DNA from: JAFDYH01 sp049840875
GTDB taxonomy: Bacteria; Bacteroidota; Bacteroidia; Chitinophagales; Chitinophagaceae
DNA: 64,000 nucleotides
Reading direction: 5' to 3'
Assembly (NCBI GenBank): GCA_049840875.1
Contig: JASGJE010000019.1
Coordinates: forward strand, 1 to 64,000
Shown: positions 1 through 8,550 of the stretch, piece by piece
Numbering within the stretch: position 1 is the first letter of the stretch
How the letters are laid out: the number at the start of each line of letters is the position of its first letter
Notes under the pieces: generated by a model
Told to the model about the DNA's origin: nothing
What the model saw: only the letters and a program-made list of their open reading frames with translations
The model's database searches: none
Program-made: the position numbers and the translations under genes

Positions 1-292
1 CATCACCAATTGCTAAGGTTAGGGCAAGACTACAGAATTCTTATAGAGCATCTATAAAAGAAATTCCCGGTTAACAATAACCAGGAATTCTTCTGAAAAA
101 GGATTTTTTACAAAACCCCCTTGCCTTAATCAGACGAAAACCGGGCCAGTAGCCAGTTTCAGCCTGGGGGATTTTCACGATGCCTGCTATTTTTTGTGAG
201 TAATAGAATAAATACGATGCGCAGCAGATTGATTATCTGCGGAAGAATGATCTGACAAATTGAAGCCGGTTAGTTTTAAGAAATTGTAAACG
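1..292. other. Window edge without a confident gene
   Basis: No confident gene lies here. Two plus-strand frames are open from the left edge: one stops at 55-57 and ends in ...RILIEHL, the other stops at 72-74 and contains SPIAKVRARLQ, loosely like the end of a sigma-factor region 4. Either could be the tail of a gene starting outside the window, and I cannot choose between them. A hairpin at 62-89 follows. From 90 to 292 I see nothing that looks coding. Confidence 0.3.
62..89. terminator. Hairpin, probable terminator
   Basis: An inverted repeat pairs AATTCC-C-GGTTA (62-73) with TAACC-A-GGAATT (78-89) around a four-base loop, with one mismatch. On the minus strand it is followed by a T-rich stretch, so it could end the minus-strand permease transcript about 200 bp downstream of its stop. 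On the plus strand it could end a gene entering from the left. Confidence 0.45.
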
Positions 293-3000
293 TCATTCAC
301 TTCGCAAGCTTTTTACCGGGTTCGCCATTGCTGCTTTAAGCGACTGGTAACCCACCGTGGCAAATGCAATGAAAAAGGAGATAAAACCGGTGCCTGCAAA
401 AATCCACCAGTTTAAAGATACCCGGTAAGAGTACTGCTGCAGCCAGGCATGCATCAGCCAGCCCGCCAGCGGCGCTGCAATGAGAAATGAAAGCATTACC
501 AGCTTGAGGAAATCCTTCGATAATAATGTCGTAATTGTTGTAACAGAAGCGCCCAGCACTTTGCGGATTCCGATTTCCTTTATCCTGCTTTCTGCAACAT
601 ATGTGGCCAATGCGAAAAGACCGAGACAGGAAATGAATATTGTAAGACCTGCAAACAAGCCTGCTAATGTGCCCATGACTTTTTCATCTTCGAAACGTTG
701 CGTGTAGGATTCATCCACGAAATGATATTCGAACGGATAATCAGGATTATATTTTTTAAAAATTGAAGTAATGACAGAAAGATTTGCTGACGTTTTATGT
801 TTTGTATTTAACCTGAATGTAAACGGCGCCGAACCAAACTTTGCTGTTGACCGGCCCTTCAACCACCAGGGGATATATCGGTTGATATGGCGAACCCGCG
901 ATGAAATTATTAATAATGCCGACAATTTTAAGTTTACGTTTATTATCAACCGTTATATATTGACCCATCGGGTCAGTAAAACCAAGCGTCTTTATTGCGG
1001 ATTCATTTATCAGCGCTGATGAAGAATCACCGGGGTATTCGTCGATATTTAAATCGCGACCCCGGATAATGCGCAGCCCCGTTGTTTGTGTAAAGTCTTT
1101 GTCCGATTGATATTTTATAAATACCTCCCGTGTGTTTGGATCTTTTCCCTCCCACGAATAATGATCTTCCCAATACCACGGATCGATAACGGGGGCGTTG
1201 GTTCTTACAACTGAACTCACCGCACCACTTTTCAACAACTCTTCTTTTATGGCAAGATAGTTCCTTTGTACATCCCCTTTATTATAAGTAAATACAAGAT
1301 TTGTTTTATCAAAACCTGTATCACGGTGTTGACCAAACGAAAGTTGGCGATAAATGACAACAGTACAAATAATAAAGCTGATCGCGAACGTGAACTGAAA
1401 TACAACCAACGCTTTCCGTGGTGTAACGAGAGTATGATTTGCTTTGAATATTCCTTTCAATACACGGATAGGCTTATAGGATGAAAGATAAAATGCCGGA
1501 TAGCTTCCTGCAATCAGACCCGTAAATAAAACAAACCCCAGGCCTGTAAACCAAAACATCGGATTGCTGTATGGAATTTCGAGTGAGCCTTCCAATAATC
1601 GGTTGAACCAGCCGATAGTCGATTCTACGAGCAGTAAGCCAATAATAGCAGCGAGCAGGCAGTACAATAAAGACTCCCATAGAAATTGCCATATTAATGA
1701 ACTTCTTTCCGCCCCGGCTACTTTGCGTATGCCGACCTCTTTGGCGCGTTTTACACTCCTGGCTGTGCTAAGATTCATATAATTAATACAGGCAATCAAA
1801 AGAATAAATGTGGCTATAATACCGAAGAGTCGTACAAATTGTATGGCGCCGCCCACGATCTTTCCGTTTTCAAAATTTGACCATAAATGCCACTTGGTTA
1901 CCGGATGCACAAACAACGTTACTTTTATTCGCGGTTCATGTGCTGTAAATACATTTGCTAATAATTTATTTGCTGATGCTTCGGTTATCCCTTTTCGCAC
2001 CAGTATGTAGGTTGCTGTTGTTGAGCTATTGCTCCATTCAGCATTATACCATCCCGCATCATGCATATAACTATACGGGATCAGGTATTCACCCCTGAAA
2101 TCCGTATTCTTTGGCAAATCTTTTAATAAACCGGTAACTGTAAACAAAGCGGTGCTATCGATCTTGATTGTTTTTCCAATAGCTTCTTTCATTACCGAAT
2201 AATTTCTTTGAAAGACTTTCCGTAATAACAATATTGCGTGGCTCACTGAGTACATTGTTTATATTACCTTTCAGCAGCGGGAAATTAAAAATTTTGAGAA
2301 AGCCGGGATCGACAAGCATGCCGCCGGTTTGTATTCTCTTGTCCTGGTATTTCAGGATAAACGCAGAAGCCCAGTTATACCGTGAGGCTTCTTCTACCTG
2401 TGGAAAACCTGATTTCAACACAGGCATCAATTCCATTGGTGTTCCAAACCAAGTAGCGATTTCGCCATTTACATTCGACTGCCGACCCACGAGGTAAATA
2501 CGGTCTTTATTTTTGTGAAACTGATCAATGCTTAGCTGGTAGCTGATCATCAGTAACAATACTATCGTGCACGCAATCCCTATCGCTAAACCGGTAATAT
2601 TAATTGATGAGAATGTGGTATTTCTTGAAAGACTACGCCTGGCAAATTTTATATAGTTATGTAAAAGATTAAAACTTCGTAAGAGTCGTCCACTGATTCC
2701 TTTTGGCTTTACCGTTTCACCCCATGCGTCAGTTCGGGCACGATGTCTTAATAACAGAGAAGAACGTTCCGCTTCCTGGATTTTTTTTGGGAGTAATTGA
2801 ATATGTTTCTCGAATGCTTTTTCAACGCTCGTGTTTTCTGTTTTAGTTTCAAGCTGCCAGTTTGCAATCAGCAGTGAAAGCATTTCCTTTGCTAAAGGAT
2901 CTGTTTCCAACAACTGGTCCAACTCCGCCAACTCAGAATAGCTGGCTTCATTTGCCAGTTTGCGGCTTATTAATTCCCAGAGTCGGTTTTGATCGATCAT
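293..3000 (-). pseudogene. FtsX/MacB-type ABC transporter permease, two frameshifts
   Basis: The gene reads in three consecutive frames (3000-2155, 2255-795, 949-293) that together form one permease of about 900 residues. Family members are inner-membrane subunits of MacB/LolCDE-like exporters. The first 70 residues are not membrane-like and resemble the N-terminus of FecR-type anti-sigma proteins (LWELISRKLANEAS, ELDQLLETDP). A first TM (ITGLAIGIACTIVLLL) and a MacB-type periplasmic domain follow. Two FtsX modules are seen, each with the cytoplasmic signature EVGIRKVAGA or EIGIRKVLGA. The first break is one extra base in the T run at 2187-2189. Removing it joins LFGNE directly to EAIGKTIKID. 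The second lies near 795-830. The remainder is well conserved, so both breaks may be sequence errors. No ATPase gene is adjacent. Confidence 0.85.
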
Positions 3001-3489
3001 GATTTTTTGTTTTGCACAAAGACAGTGCCTTTTATACTGTCAACTGAAAATCAGCTTAATAATTTTAAATCATTTTTGATGTCTGTTCGCATTTGATAAT
3101 TCTTTATACGAATTCGCACAGTCCGGTGTTATTCTGAATTGAAAGTTACAAAGATTGAAAGAAAATAACAGTGTGTTTAAAGCAGAATCAGCATGTGGCA
3201 TCATCGATACAAGAACAATAGATATACATGCATGGCACCCTTGACCTATCGGTGTACAAAATCGTTGTAACAGCTTTTAATTTCTTGACTCGTTGACTAC
3301 ACTATGCTGCAATGAGTAATTTCTGCAACATTTTTAGTAAGCGTTTTCACTCAATAACTGTGAATGTTAAAAATTACTCACTATTTGCGCTGGGAAAATT
3401 CATTTTAATTAATAAATTTAGTTACTGTTTCAAACTGCCCGTTCTGTCCTGCACATCAGTATTAAGCCGAAAAAATTAAAAATATTAGT
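3001..3489. other. Intergenic region, no gene seen
   Basis: This 490-base AT-rich stretch lies upstream of both the minus-strand permease and the plus-strand small ORF at 3490, so it should carry divergent promoters. I could not identify a convincing TAnnTTTG box. A short inverted repeat, GACAGT (3021-3026) with ACTGTC (3036-3041), lies 21 bp upstream of the permease start and could be an operator. It is too short to be sure. Confidence 0.3.
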
Positions 3490-3693
3490 ATGAAAACCTA
3501 CACCAATGCCGTACAGGATGTTACTCCTGTTTTGAAAAGAAGTAACAAACAACAGGATAGACTGCAACCCAATGAAAATAATGCAATGCAAAATGACGAT
3601 AGCATTGAAGAACAGAAATACGTTACAAATGAAGCCGTGACTAACTATTTCAAAGTGATACAAGCCCAGGCAGATGAAGACCGGCCAGAATGA
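3490..3693 (+). CDS. Small hypothetical protein, 67 residues
   Basis: I do not recognise this protein. It is hydrophilic, rich in Gln, Asn, Asp and Glu, and has no signal peptide or membrane segment. Codon choice and amino-acid mix look protein-like, and it sits alone between two minus-strand genes with an A-rich stretch before its ATG, as is usual for this phylum. The opposite strand also has an open frame (3430-3663) with a far less protein-like composition. It could be a cytosolic small protein or chance. Confidence 0.4.
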   Translation: MKTYTNAVQDVTPVLKRSNKQQDRLQPNENNAMQNDDSIEEQKYVTNEAVTNYFKVIQAQADEDRPE

Positions 3694-3834
3694 TCGCCAG
3701 GCGGAATAATTTAATTACTCAAACACTCAAAGTCTATTATTCGGGGTCTCACATACCGATATAGAAAACCTTCTGATAAATTTCGGACTGATTGCAGAGG
3801 GTTATTTTTAAAAACAACTCAGTGATTTTTTTTA

Positions 3835-4653
3835 TTAATTCTTCTTAGCTGAAAAGAACTCGTCTACTTTTTTATTGAATTCATCTTTGTATTCTATAAG
3901 CGTACCATGCCCGCTATGTGGCAGTACCCACAAATCTGCATCTTTAATATTCTGATAAATAGAAATAGTATGTTCGAGGCAAATGAGGTCACGATCACCA
4001 CTTATAATTAATGACGGGCATTTTATTTTAGCTAATTCCGTTAAAGGAACATTAGGCTGCAACCAATCGAGCATAAATATTTTCCAATCATTTTTTTCTT
4101 TGGTGGATGCCCATTTTTTATCCTTATTTTTTGAATAATAGGCTTCTTCTTCTTTCCATAAGGATGGGATCAATGCAGTTGAATCAGGCCACAGGTTGGC
4201 TCCTGTTGATGCAAGCTTTATCACTTTATCCGGGTGGCGCATTGCCATTATCAACGCATTTATTCCACCATCGCTCCAGCCGATCACATAAGCGCTATCG
4301 ATGCGCATCGTATCTAATAGAGCAGCGAAATCATCCGCCATTTGTTCAAAGCTGAGCGAGTCACTTGCATCTGTCGATTGACCATGTGCCCGGCTATCGA
4401 CAGCGATCACCCTATACTTCTTATCGAAATAAGGAATGTTGCCGGAGAATGCGCTGATGCTGCCTCCATTACCGTGTATCAGCAACAGTGCTGGCCCTTT
4501 ACCATATACTTCTGTATACAGTTTGCATCCACGGATATTATAGAAACGACCCGCGGCAGCGTTATGACCATAATCTATTTTCTTTTCCTGTGCACAGGAA
4601 GTATGCGCAATGAGTATAAACAAGATGAAGGCGAAAGATTTTATGTAAAGCAT
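3835..4653 (-). CDS. Alpha/beta hydrolase, predicted lipoprotein
   Basis: A 272-residue single-domain alpha/beta hydrolase. The N-terminus is a lipoprotein signal ending in AHTSC with Cys20, so the enzyme is probably anchored on the periplasmic side of a membrane. The oxyanion motif HGNGG is at 60-64 and the nucleophile elbow GWSDGG places Ser127. Asp222 (in SGDRDL) and His249 (in HSGHG) complete the triad. The fold matches epoxide-hydrolase, haloperoxidase and lipolytic relatives, and the substrate cannot be told from sequence. The gene stands alone, about 120 bp from the terminator of its upstream neighbour. Confidence 0.85.
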   Translation of the reverse strand: MLYIKSFAFILFILIAHTSCAQEKKIDYGHNAAAGRFYNIRGCKLYTEVYGKGPALLLIHGNGGSISAFSGNIPYFDKKYRVIAVDSRAHGQSTDASDSLSFEQMADDFAALLDTMRIDSAYVIGWSDGGINALIMAMRHPDKVIKLASTGANLWPDSTALIPSLWKEEEAYYSKNKDKKWASTKEKNDWKIFMLDWLQPNVPLTELAKIKCPSLIISGDRDLICLEHTISIYQNIKDADLWVLPHSGHGTLIEYKDEFNKKVDEFFSAKKN

Positions 4654-4725
4654 AACATCAAAAGTAAGATGCTGAAGGTAGAAAAACAGCGTTAAAAAAT
4701 ACCATGAATAAAAGCGGAGAAGCGC

Positions 4726-4757
4726 AAAAAAAGGCTGCCTTTTTGGGCAGCCCTTTT
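4726..4757 (-). terminator. Rho-independent terminator after the TPR lipoprotein gene
   Basis: GGCTGCC (4733-4739) pairs perfectly with GGCAGCC (4746-4752) around a six-base loop. Read on the minus strand it is followed by a run of seven Ts, 16 bases beyond the stop of the lipoprotein gene ending at 4773. The open plus-strand frame 4704-4889 that crosses it is a shadow. Confidence 0.85.
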
Positions 4758-4772
4758 GTGTCTTTCATGACA

Positions 4773-5921
4773 TTAGTAACGGCTATAGTAATTCTTTATC
4801 TGGTAAAGGGCGTTATTGAAAACATCCTGCTTCACGCTATTTATAATGCTGTATTGATCTGGAATATTGTTTGCCGTTCTGTTAATTAATTGTTTATCTG
4901 CTTCGCTCAATGCTCTTTCATCGCCAGTATAGGTTGAAAATTCACTGCACCATACCCCATTGCCTTTGGCAGCGTCGCTCCAGATCCGGTTGCCATCCTG
5001 ATCACGAAGGGTGATGAGAAGATTTCCGTCAGCCTGTATAGTTCGTGTGGTGGTAGTAATCTTTGCCTTGACTTTTGCATATTGTTTTACTACTGAGTCG
5101 GGTTTGTAAACCGTTTCTTTCACTACCACATCTTTCACCACTTCTTTTACAGACCGATTTTCCTGTACAGGACTGATAAAAATATTATTCAACTTCAATT
5201 CTATTACCTGGTCTGCATCGATATCCTTACTACGGGCTTCCATTGCCGAATAGAATTTCACAAACTCATTGCCCGAGTTATAACTTAGATTCCTGATCAG
5301 CTCATCCGATGCATTTTGTGAATTGGTATAAGAACTGAATTGAAAATTGCTATTGTCAATTGAAGTGACAACAACTCTTACGACGGCACCATCATATGCT
5401 TCATCAAGCAATTGCTGGATTTTAATATTTGCCGGTTTGAAATTTAAAGCAACCTGGAATTCACGATAAGCATTTTTATAGCTTTCCCTGTCTTTCTTAT
5501 TCATCCACGTTAAACCACGATTCACGTGCATGTCACCAGCCTTCTCACGATAAGTTGTTACAGATGAAGAATAATCTGTCGGATGTACCAATTCAAAAAC
5601 CTGCGGCGCATTATAAATGGCATTGTACAGGTTCTGAAGGTCAATATATTCGTTATAGATCCATTCATATTTCAGTTCGTTGTTGCTCGCCGAATAATTC
5701 CTGACCTGGTTTTCATGATCATTAACCGCGTATTGATAAGCGCTTTGGATCAAAGACTTTAATTCGGCATCGTTTGGTTTTTTCTGCAATTTTTTTACCG
5801 CTACCTCAACAGCTTCATCATAGTTTCCCTTGTTGTACAGTTTACTGGCCGATTTACAAGAGACCAACATTGTCATTGAAAGAAAGAATAAAGATGAGAA
5901 TAAGTAAATTTTTGGTTTCAT
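4773..5921 (-). CDS. TPR-containing lipoprotein, function unknown
   Basis: A 382-residue protein with a lipoprotein signal (MKPKIYLFSS... LVSC, Cys22). Residues 24-75 look like a tetratricopeptide unit (KLYNKGNYDEAVEVAVKKL, then KPNDAELKSLI), and a second helical repeat lies near 145-170 (YREFQVALNFKP). The C-terminal half is mainly beta and polar, with a segment RTIQADGNLLITLRDQDG that looks like a small beta sandwich. It is probably an envelope protein. I know of no assigned function. The start is well supported by a strong ribosome binding site at 5927-5932. Confidence 0.75.
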   Translation of the reverse strand: MKPKIYLFSSLFFLSMTMLVSCKSASKLYNKGNYDEAVEVAVKKLQKKPNDAELKSLIQSAYQYAVNDHENQVRNYSASNNELKYEWIYNEYIDLQNLYNAIYNAPQVFELVHPTDYSSSVTTYREKAGDMHVNRGLTWMNKKDRESYKNAYREFQVALNFKPANIKIQQLLDEAYDGAVVRVVVTSIDNSNFQFSSYTNSQNASDELIRNLSYNSGNEFVKFYSAMEARSKDIDADQVIELKLNNIFISPVQENRSVKEVVKDVVVKETVYKPDSVVKQYAKVKAKITTTTRTIQADGNLLITLRDQDGNRIWSDAAKGNGVWCSEFSTYTGDERALSEADKQLINRTANNIPDQYSIINSVKQDVFNNALYQIKNYYSRY

Positions 5922-5926
5922 AATAG

Positions 5927-5932
5927 CCTCCT
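5927..5932 (-). promoter_or_regulatory. Strong Shine-Dalgarno sequence
   Basis: On the minus strand AGGAGG lies five bases before the ATG at 5921. Most genes of this window have only A-rich leaders and no such site, as is typical of Bacteroidota, so this one is unusual and fixes the start of the lipoprotein gene. Confidence 0.6.
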
Positions 5933-5993
5933 TTCATCCTGTGACGGACGATGCTGATAAATGTTATAACATTCAAATTGAATTATGGTATTG

Positions 5994-6009
5994 TTAACAG
6001 ATCTGTTAA
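5994..6009. promoter_or_regulatory. 16-bp perfect palindrome, candidate operator
   Basis: TTAACAGATCTGTTAA reads identically on both strands. It lies 73 bp upstream of the TPR lipoprotein start, a suitable place for a dimeric transcription factor. No second copy was noticed. Confidence 0.35.
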
Positions 6010-6234
6010 ACAGGGTTAATTCATCACGAAAGCAACGATAAGTGACAATCTAAGAGTTTACATAATGCGTCAATAGGCTTTATATGGATATATCAGTTTT
6101 CAACAGGTAGAGGAAATTTACTCTGGAAAAGATTATGATCTCACGCAATTCGGTAATGTGTTGAGTACGAGGCTTCGAACCTGATCGATCTCAAAACAGG
6201 GGGTAGTTTTACGTGCTTTTCATAAAACACGGCT

Positions 6235-6263
6235 TTGACATTTTAGTAATTTTTGTACTTTAG
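6235..6263 (+). promoter_or_regulatory. Candidate promoter of the sigma-like gene
   Basis: TTG at 6235-6237 and TACTTTAG at 6256-6263 are separated by 18 bases. This matches the Bacteroidota primary-sigma consensus (TTG about 19 bp before TAnnTTTG) with one mismatch. The ATG is 87 bases downstream. Confidence 0.4.
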
Positions 6264-6350
6264 CTGTAGCTATTCTGGTTCCCAATTTCCTGCAAAAGCC
6301 CACTCCAGAAATCCAACCTCCTCTAAAAGCCTTCCGTATTAAATTCTTTA

Positions 6351-6875
6351 ATGAAAACTATTTTTATGCGCAGGAACTTTACTTCGGACCAGATCCTCAC
6401 CGATCAACTTTTTCTGAACGACACTGATGCATTTGAAGAGATTTATCATCGCCACTGGTATGCATTGTATTCTTACAGTTTCAGCAAGCTGAAATCACAC
6501 CAGGATGCAAAGACTATCGTAAGCAATGTATTTGTAGCATTGTGGAATGAGCGTAATACGTTGCCAATTAATTTTTCGTTGTCTGCTTACCTGTACAGCC
6601 AGGTTAGAAATGAAGTTGTGAAAAGTGTCAACAACAAAATGAATAACGAGGCGGAAGAAGATTTTGTAGAAGAACAAATATTGCCAGGCTTCGCAACCCA
6701 GGAATTGGTAAAAGCCAGGAAGCCGGTTACAGTTAAAGATGTTTATCTCAAACCTGGGCGTGTCCGCCTTGCAGAAGTGGAAATTGCTCCAAAAGAATCG
6801 TTATTGTCAAAATACTACCCGAAAGGAGGTTTCAGAACGATTAAGCATACGTTACAGACAATGTTGAATTTTTAA
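6351..6875 (+). CDS. ECF sigma-factor relative lacking region 4
   Basis: A 174-residue protein. Residues 17-85 match sigma-70 region 2 of ECF factors (DAFEEIYHRHWYALYSYSF, then DAKTIVSNVFVALWNERN, SLSAYLYSQVRNEV). The remaining 85 residues have no helix-turn-helix resembling region 4. Instead there is a Lys/Val/Pro-rich stretch (KARKPVTVKDVYLKPGRVRLAEVE) and a basic tail. Region 4 normally contacts the -35 element, so this protein is unlikely to act as a normal sigma factor. It may bind RNA polymerase or an anti-sigma domain, or be decaying. The next gene starts 20 bp later and encodes an anti-sigma-like fragment. The first Met is assumed; Met6 is an alternative. Confidence 0.7.
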   Translation: MKTIFMRRNFTSDQILTDQLFLNDTDAFEEIYHRHWYALYSYSFSKLKSHQDAKTIVSNVFVALWNERNTLPINFSLSAYLYSQVRNEVVKSVNNKMNNEAEEDFVEEQILPGFATQELVKARKPVTVKDVYLKPGRVRLAEVEIAPKESLLSKYYPKGGFRTIKHTLQTMLNF

Positions 6876-6895
6876 TCTTACCATAACAATACAAT

Positions 6896-7138
6896 ATGAA
6901 AACAGAAATTTTACAGCAGAAATTAATTCGTTATCTCGATGGTCAATCAATGCCTTCAGAAGTAAACCAGGTACAATCATGGTTGTCGATAGTTGATAAA
7001 AGCGAGTTGCACATTTCTGAGGAAGACAAAGTAATATTGGAAAAAGAGCTGCTTGATGAAATAAAAGCACAAACCTATATGCCATCTGCATCTTCAAAGT
7101 CGAAACCATGGTGGCAGAAACTTACTGCGTCATTCTGA
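6896..7138 (+). CDS. Short anti-sigma (FecR N-terminal)-like protein
   Basis: An 80-residue protein without membrane segments. KLIRYLDGQSMPSEVNQVQSWL resembles the N-terminal helical module of FecR-type anti-sigma factors, which grips the sigma factor in the cytoplasm. The transmembrane segment and periplasmic FecR domain are absent. The protein ends shortly after a Pro/Ser/Lys-rich stretch (KSKPWWQKLTASF). It lies 20 bp after the sigma-like gene and is followed by a terminator, so the two probably form a bicistronic unit. Confidence 0.6.
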   Translation: MKTEILQQKLIRYLDGQSMPSEVNQVQSWLSIVDKSELHISEEDKVILEKELLDEIKAQTYMPSASSKSKPWWQKLTASF

Positions 7139-7450
7139 TGCTATAACATTTGCGATATATTTTCGTACAACAAAGGCCAGAGTATTTACTTTGGCCTTTG
7201 TCATTTGAAGCCATCGATTGAGGTAGTTTCACATCCTTCTAATTATGAAATAATAATTGCCGTAACGATTTGATGTTATTTATCTACTTACCGCAACTTA
7301 TTTTTGCAAAATGATTTTCAATCCTGCAGAAATTGAACATTAAAACAAAAAGATCATAATAAATACGGTCAACAATTTGTTTCTTTTTCTGTTAGGCAAT
7401 AAACAGCTCCCTTACTATACTTTTATTTTCCCATTTTAAAATAACGACAG
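7139..7450. other. Intergenic region with terminator and promoter-like box
   Basis: The stretch holds the terminator at 7170-7201. A TATTTTTG box at 7299-7306 may be the -7 element for the aldo/keto reductase gene, though no TTG at normal spacing was found. I see no gene in it. Confidence 0.35.
7170..7207 (+). terminator. Hairpin terminator after the sigma/anti-sigma pair
   Basis: ACAAAGGCCA (7170-7179) pairs perfectly with TGGCCTTTGT (7192-7201) around a 12-base loop, 31 bp after the stop at 7138. The T tail is short (TCATTT), so termination may be partial. Confidence 0.65.
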
Positions 7451-8470
7451 ATGAAATATAATTATGTAGGCCAGACTGGTCTGATGGTTTCAGAGCTTTG
7501 CTTCGGTACAATGACATTTGGTGGACAAAACGCAGGCATATGGAGCCAGATCGGACAACTGCAGCAACAAGAAGTCAATGAGCTAATAAAGGCAGCAATC
7601 GAATCCGGTATCAACTTTATTGATACTGCCAATGTTTATTCAATTGGCCAGTCAGAACAGTTGCTGGGGCAATCGCTGAAAGATCTTTCAATTCCAAGAG
7701 ACCAGGTCGTCATTGCAACAAAAGTATTGGGACGAATGAACCCGTTTGCAAACAGCGTCGGTCTTTCCCGCTATAATGTGTTTAATTCAGTTGACGCCAG
7801 CCTGAAACGTTTGCAATTGGATCATATTGACATTCTTTACGTGCATGGCGTTGACCTGAAAACAGAACTCGAGCAAATCATCCATACGTTGAACGATATT
7901 GTTAATAGCGGTAAAGTGCGTTATATCGCTATATGCAACTGGCCAGCCTGGATGGTTGCAAAAGCGCAAACAATTGCAAAGTACAATAACTGGCAGCAGT
8001 TTATCGGTCTGCAATATTATTATTCAGCAGTATCCCGTGATATTGAACATGAACTGATTCCAATGGCAAAGCAACACAATCTGGCAATATTCCCATGGAG
8101 TCCACTGGCGGGAGGCTTTCTAACGGGTAAGTTTAGCCGGGAAAAGGCAACAGAAGGATCAAGAAGAGAGACATTCGATTTTCCGCCGATAGATAAGGAA
8201 AAGGCATACAATCTTGTTGATGTGATGAAAGTAATCGGGGAACAATACAATGCTACCACTGCGGAAGTAGCGCTGGCATGGGTACGTCAGCAACCTGGGG
8301 TTACCAGTACAATTATCGGAGCAAAGAATATCAATCAATTAAAAGACAATGTGAAGTCAACAACGATTAATCTTTCAGAAGAAGATTTTAAAAAGATCGA
8401 TGCTGTAAGTCCTTTACCATTGCAATACCCGGGTTGGATGGTGAAACAACAAAGCAGTTATCGCAGTTAG
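7451..8470 (+). CDS. Aldo/keto reductase
   Basis: A 339-residue NAD(P)H-dependent oxidoreductase with the aldo/keto reductase barrel. The catalytic tetrad is recognisable as Asp58 and Tyr63 (FIDTANVYSIGQSE), Lys91 (ATKVLG) and His132 (YVHGVD). The C-terminal cofactor-binding segment is STIIGAKNINQL. Its organisation is closest to the YajO/YghZ-like or Kvbeta-like AKR group, which reduce aldehydes and ketones. The real substrate is unknown. The gene is monocistronic, flanked by terminators. Confidence 0.9.
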   Translation: MKYNYVGQTGLMVSELCFGTMTFGGQNAGIWSQIGQLQQQEVNELIKAAIESGINFIDTANVYSIGQSEQLLGQSLKDLSIPRDQVVIATKVLGRMNPFANSVGLSRYNVFNSVDASLKRLQLDHIDILYVHGVDLKTELEQIIHTLNDIVNSGKVRYIAICNWPAWMVAKAQTIAKYNNWQQFIGLQYYYSAVSRDIEHELIPMAKQHNLAIFPWSPLAGGFLTGKFSREKATEGSRRETFDFPPIDKEKAYNLVDVMKVIGEQYNATTAEVALAWVRQQPGVTSTIIGAKNINQLKDNVKSTTINLSEEDFKKIDAVSPLPLQYPGWMVKQQSSYRS

Positions 8471-8478
8471 ACTGTTTC

Positions 8479-8532
8479 GTATGCCATACCTTTTCATTCA
8501 AAAAACAATCATTATGAACGGGTATGGCATAC
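8479..8532. terminator. Bidirectional hairpin between convergent genes
   Basis: GTATGCCATACC (8479-8490) pairs perfectly with GGTATGGCATAC (8521-8532). The 30-base loop is long for a simple terminator, but the position, between the ends of the aldo/keto reductase and the minus-strand NagX-like gene, fits a shared terminator. Confidence 0.5.
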
Positions 8533-8550
8533 ATAAAACCTGAGTAGGTA

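Larger units (their letters stand above)
5933..6350. other. Divergent intergenic region
   Basis: This stretch separates the minus-strand TPR lipoprotein from the plus-strand sigma-like gene. It holds a 16-bp perfect palindrome at 5994-6009 and a candidate promoter at 6235-6263. I see no gene or RNA in the rest. Confidence 0.4.

Noticed and set aside
54..110. Left-edge sigma region 4 tail
   Set aside because: The short frame SPIAKVRARLQ fits only loosely and a competing frame stops earlier, so it is not called.
4704..4889. Plus frame of 61 residues
   Set aside because: It runs through a terminator hairpin and overlaps the lipoprotein gene.
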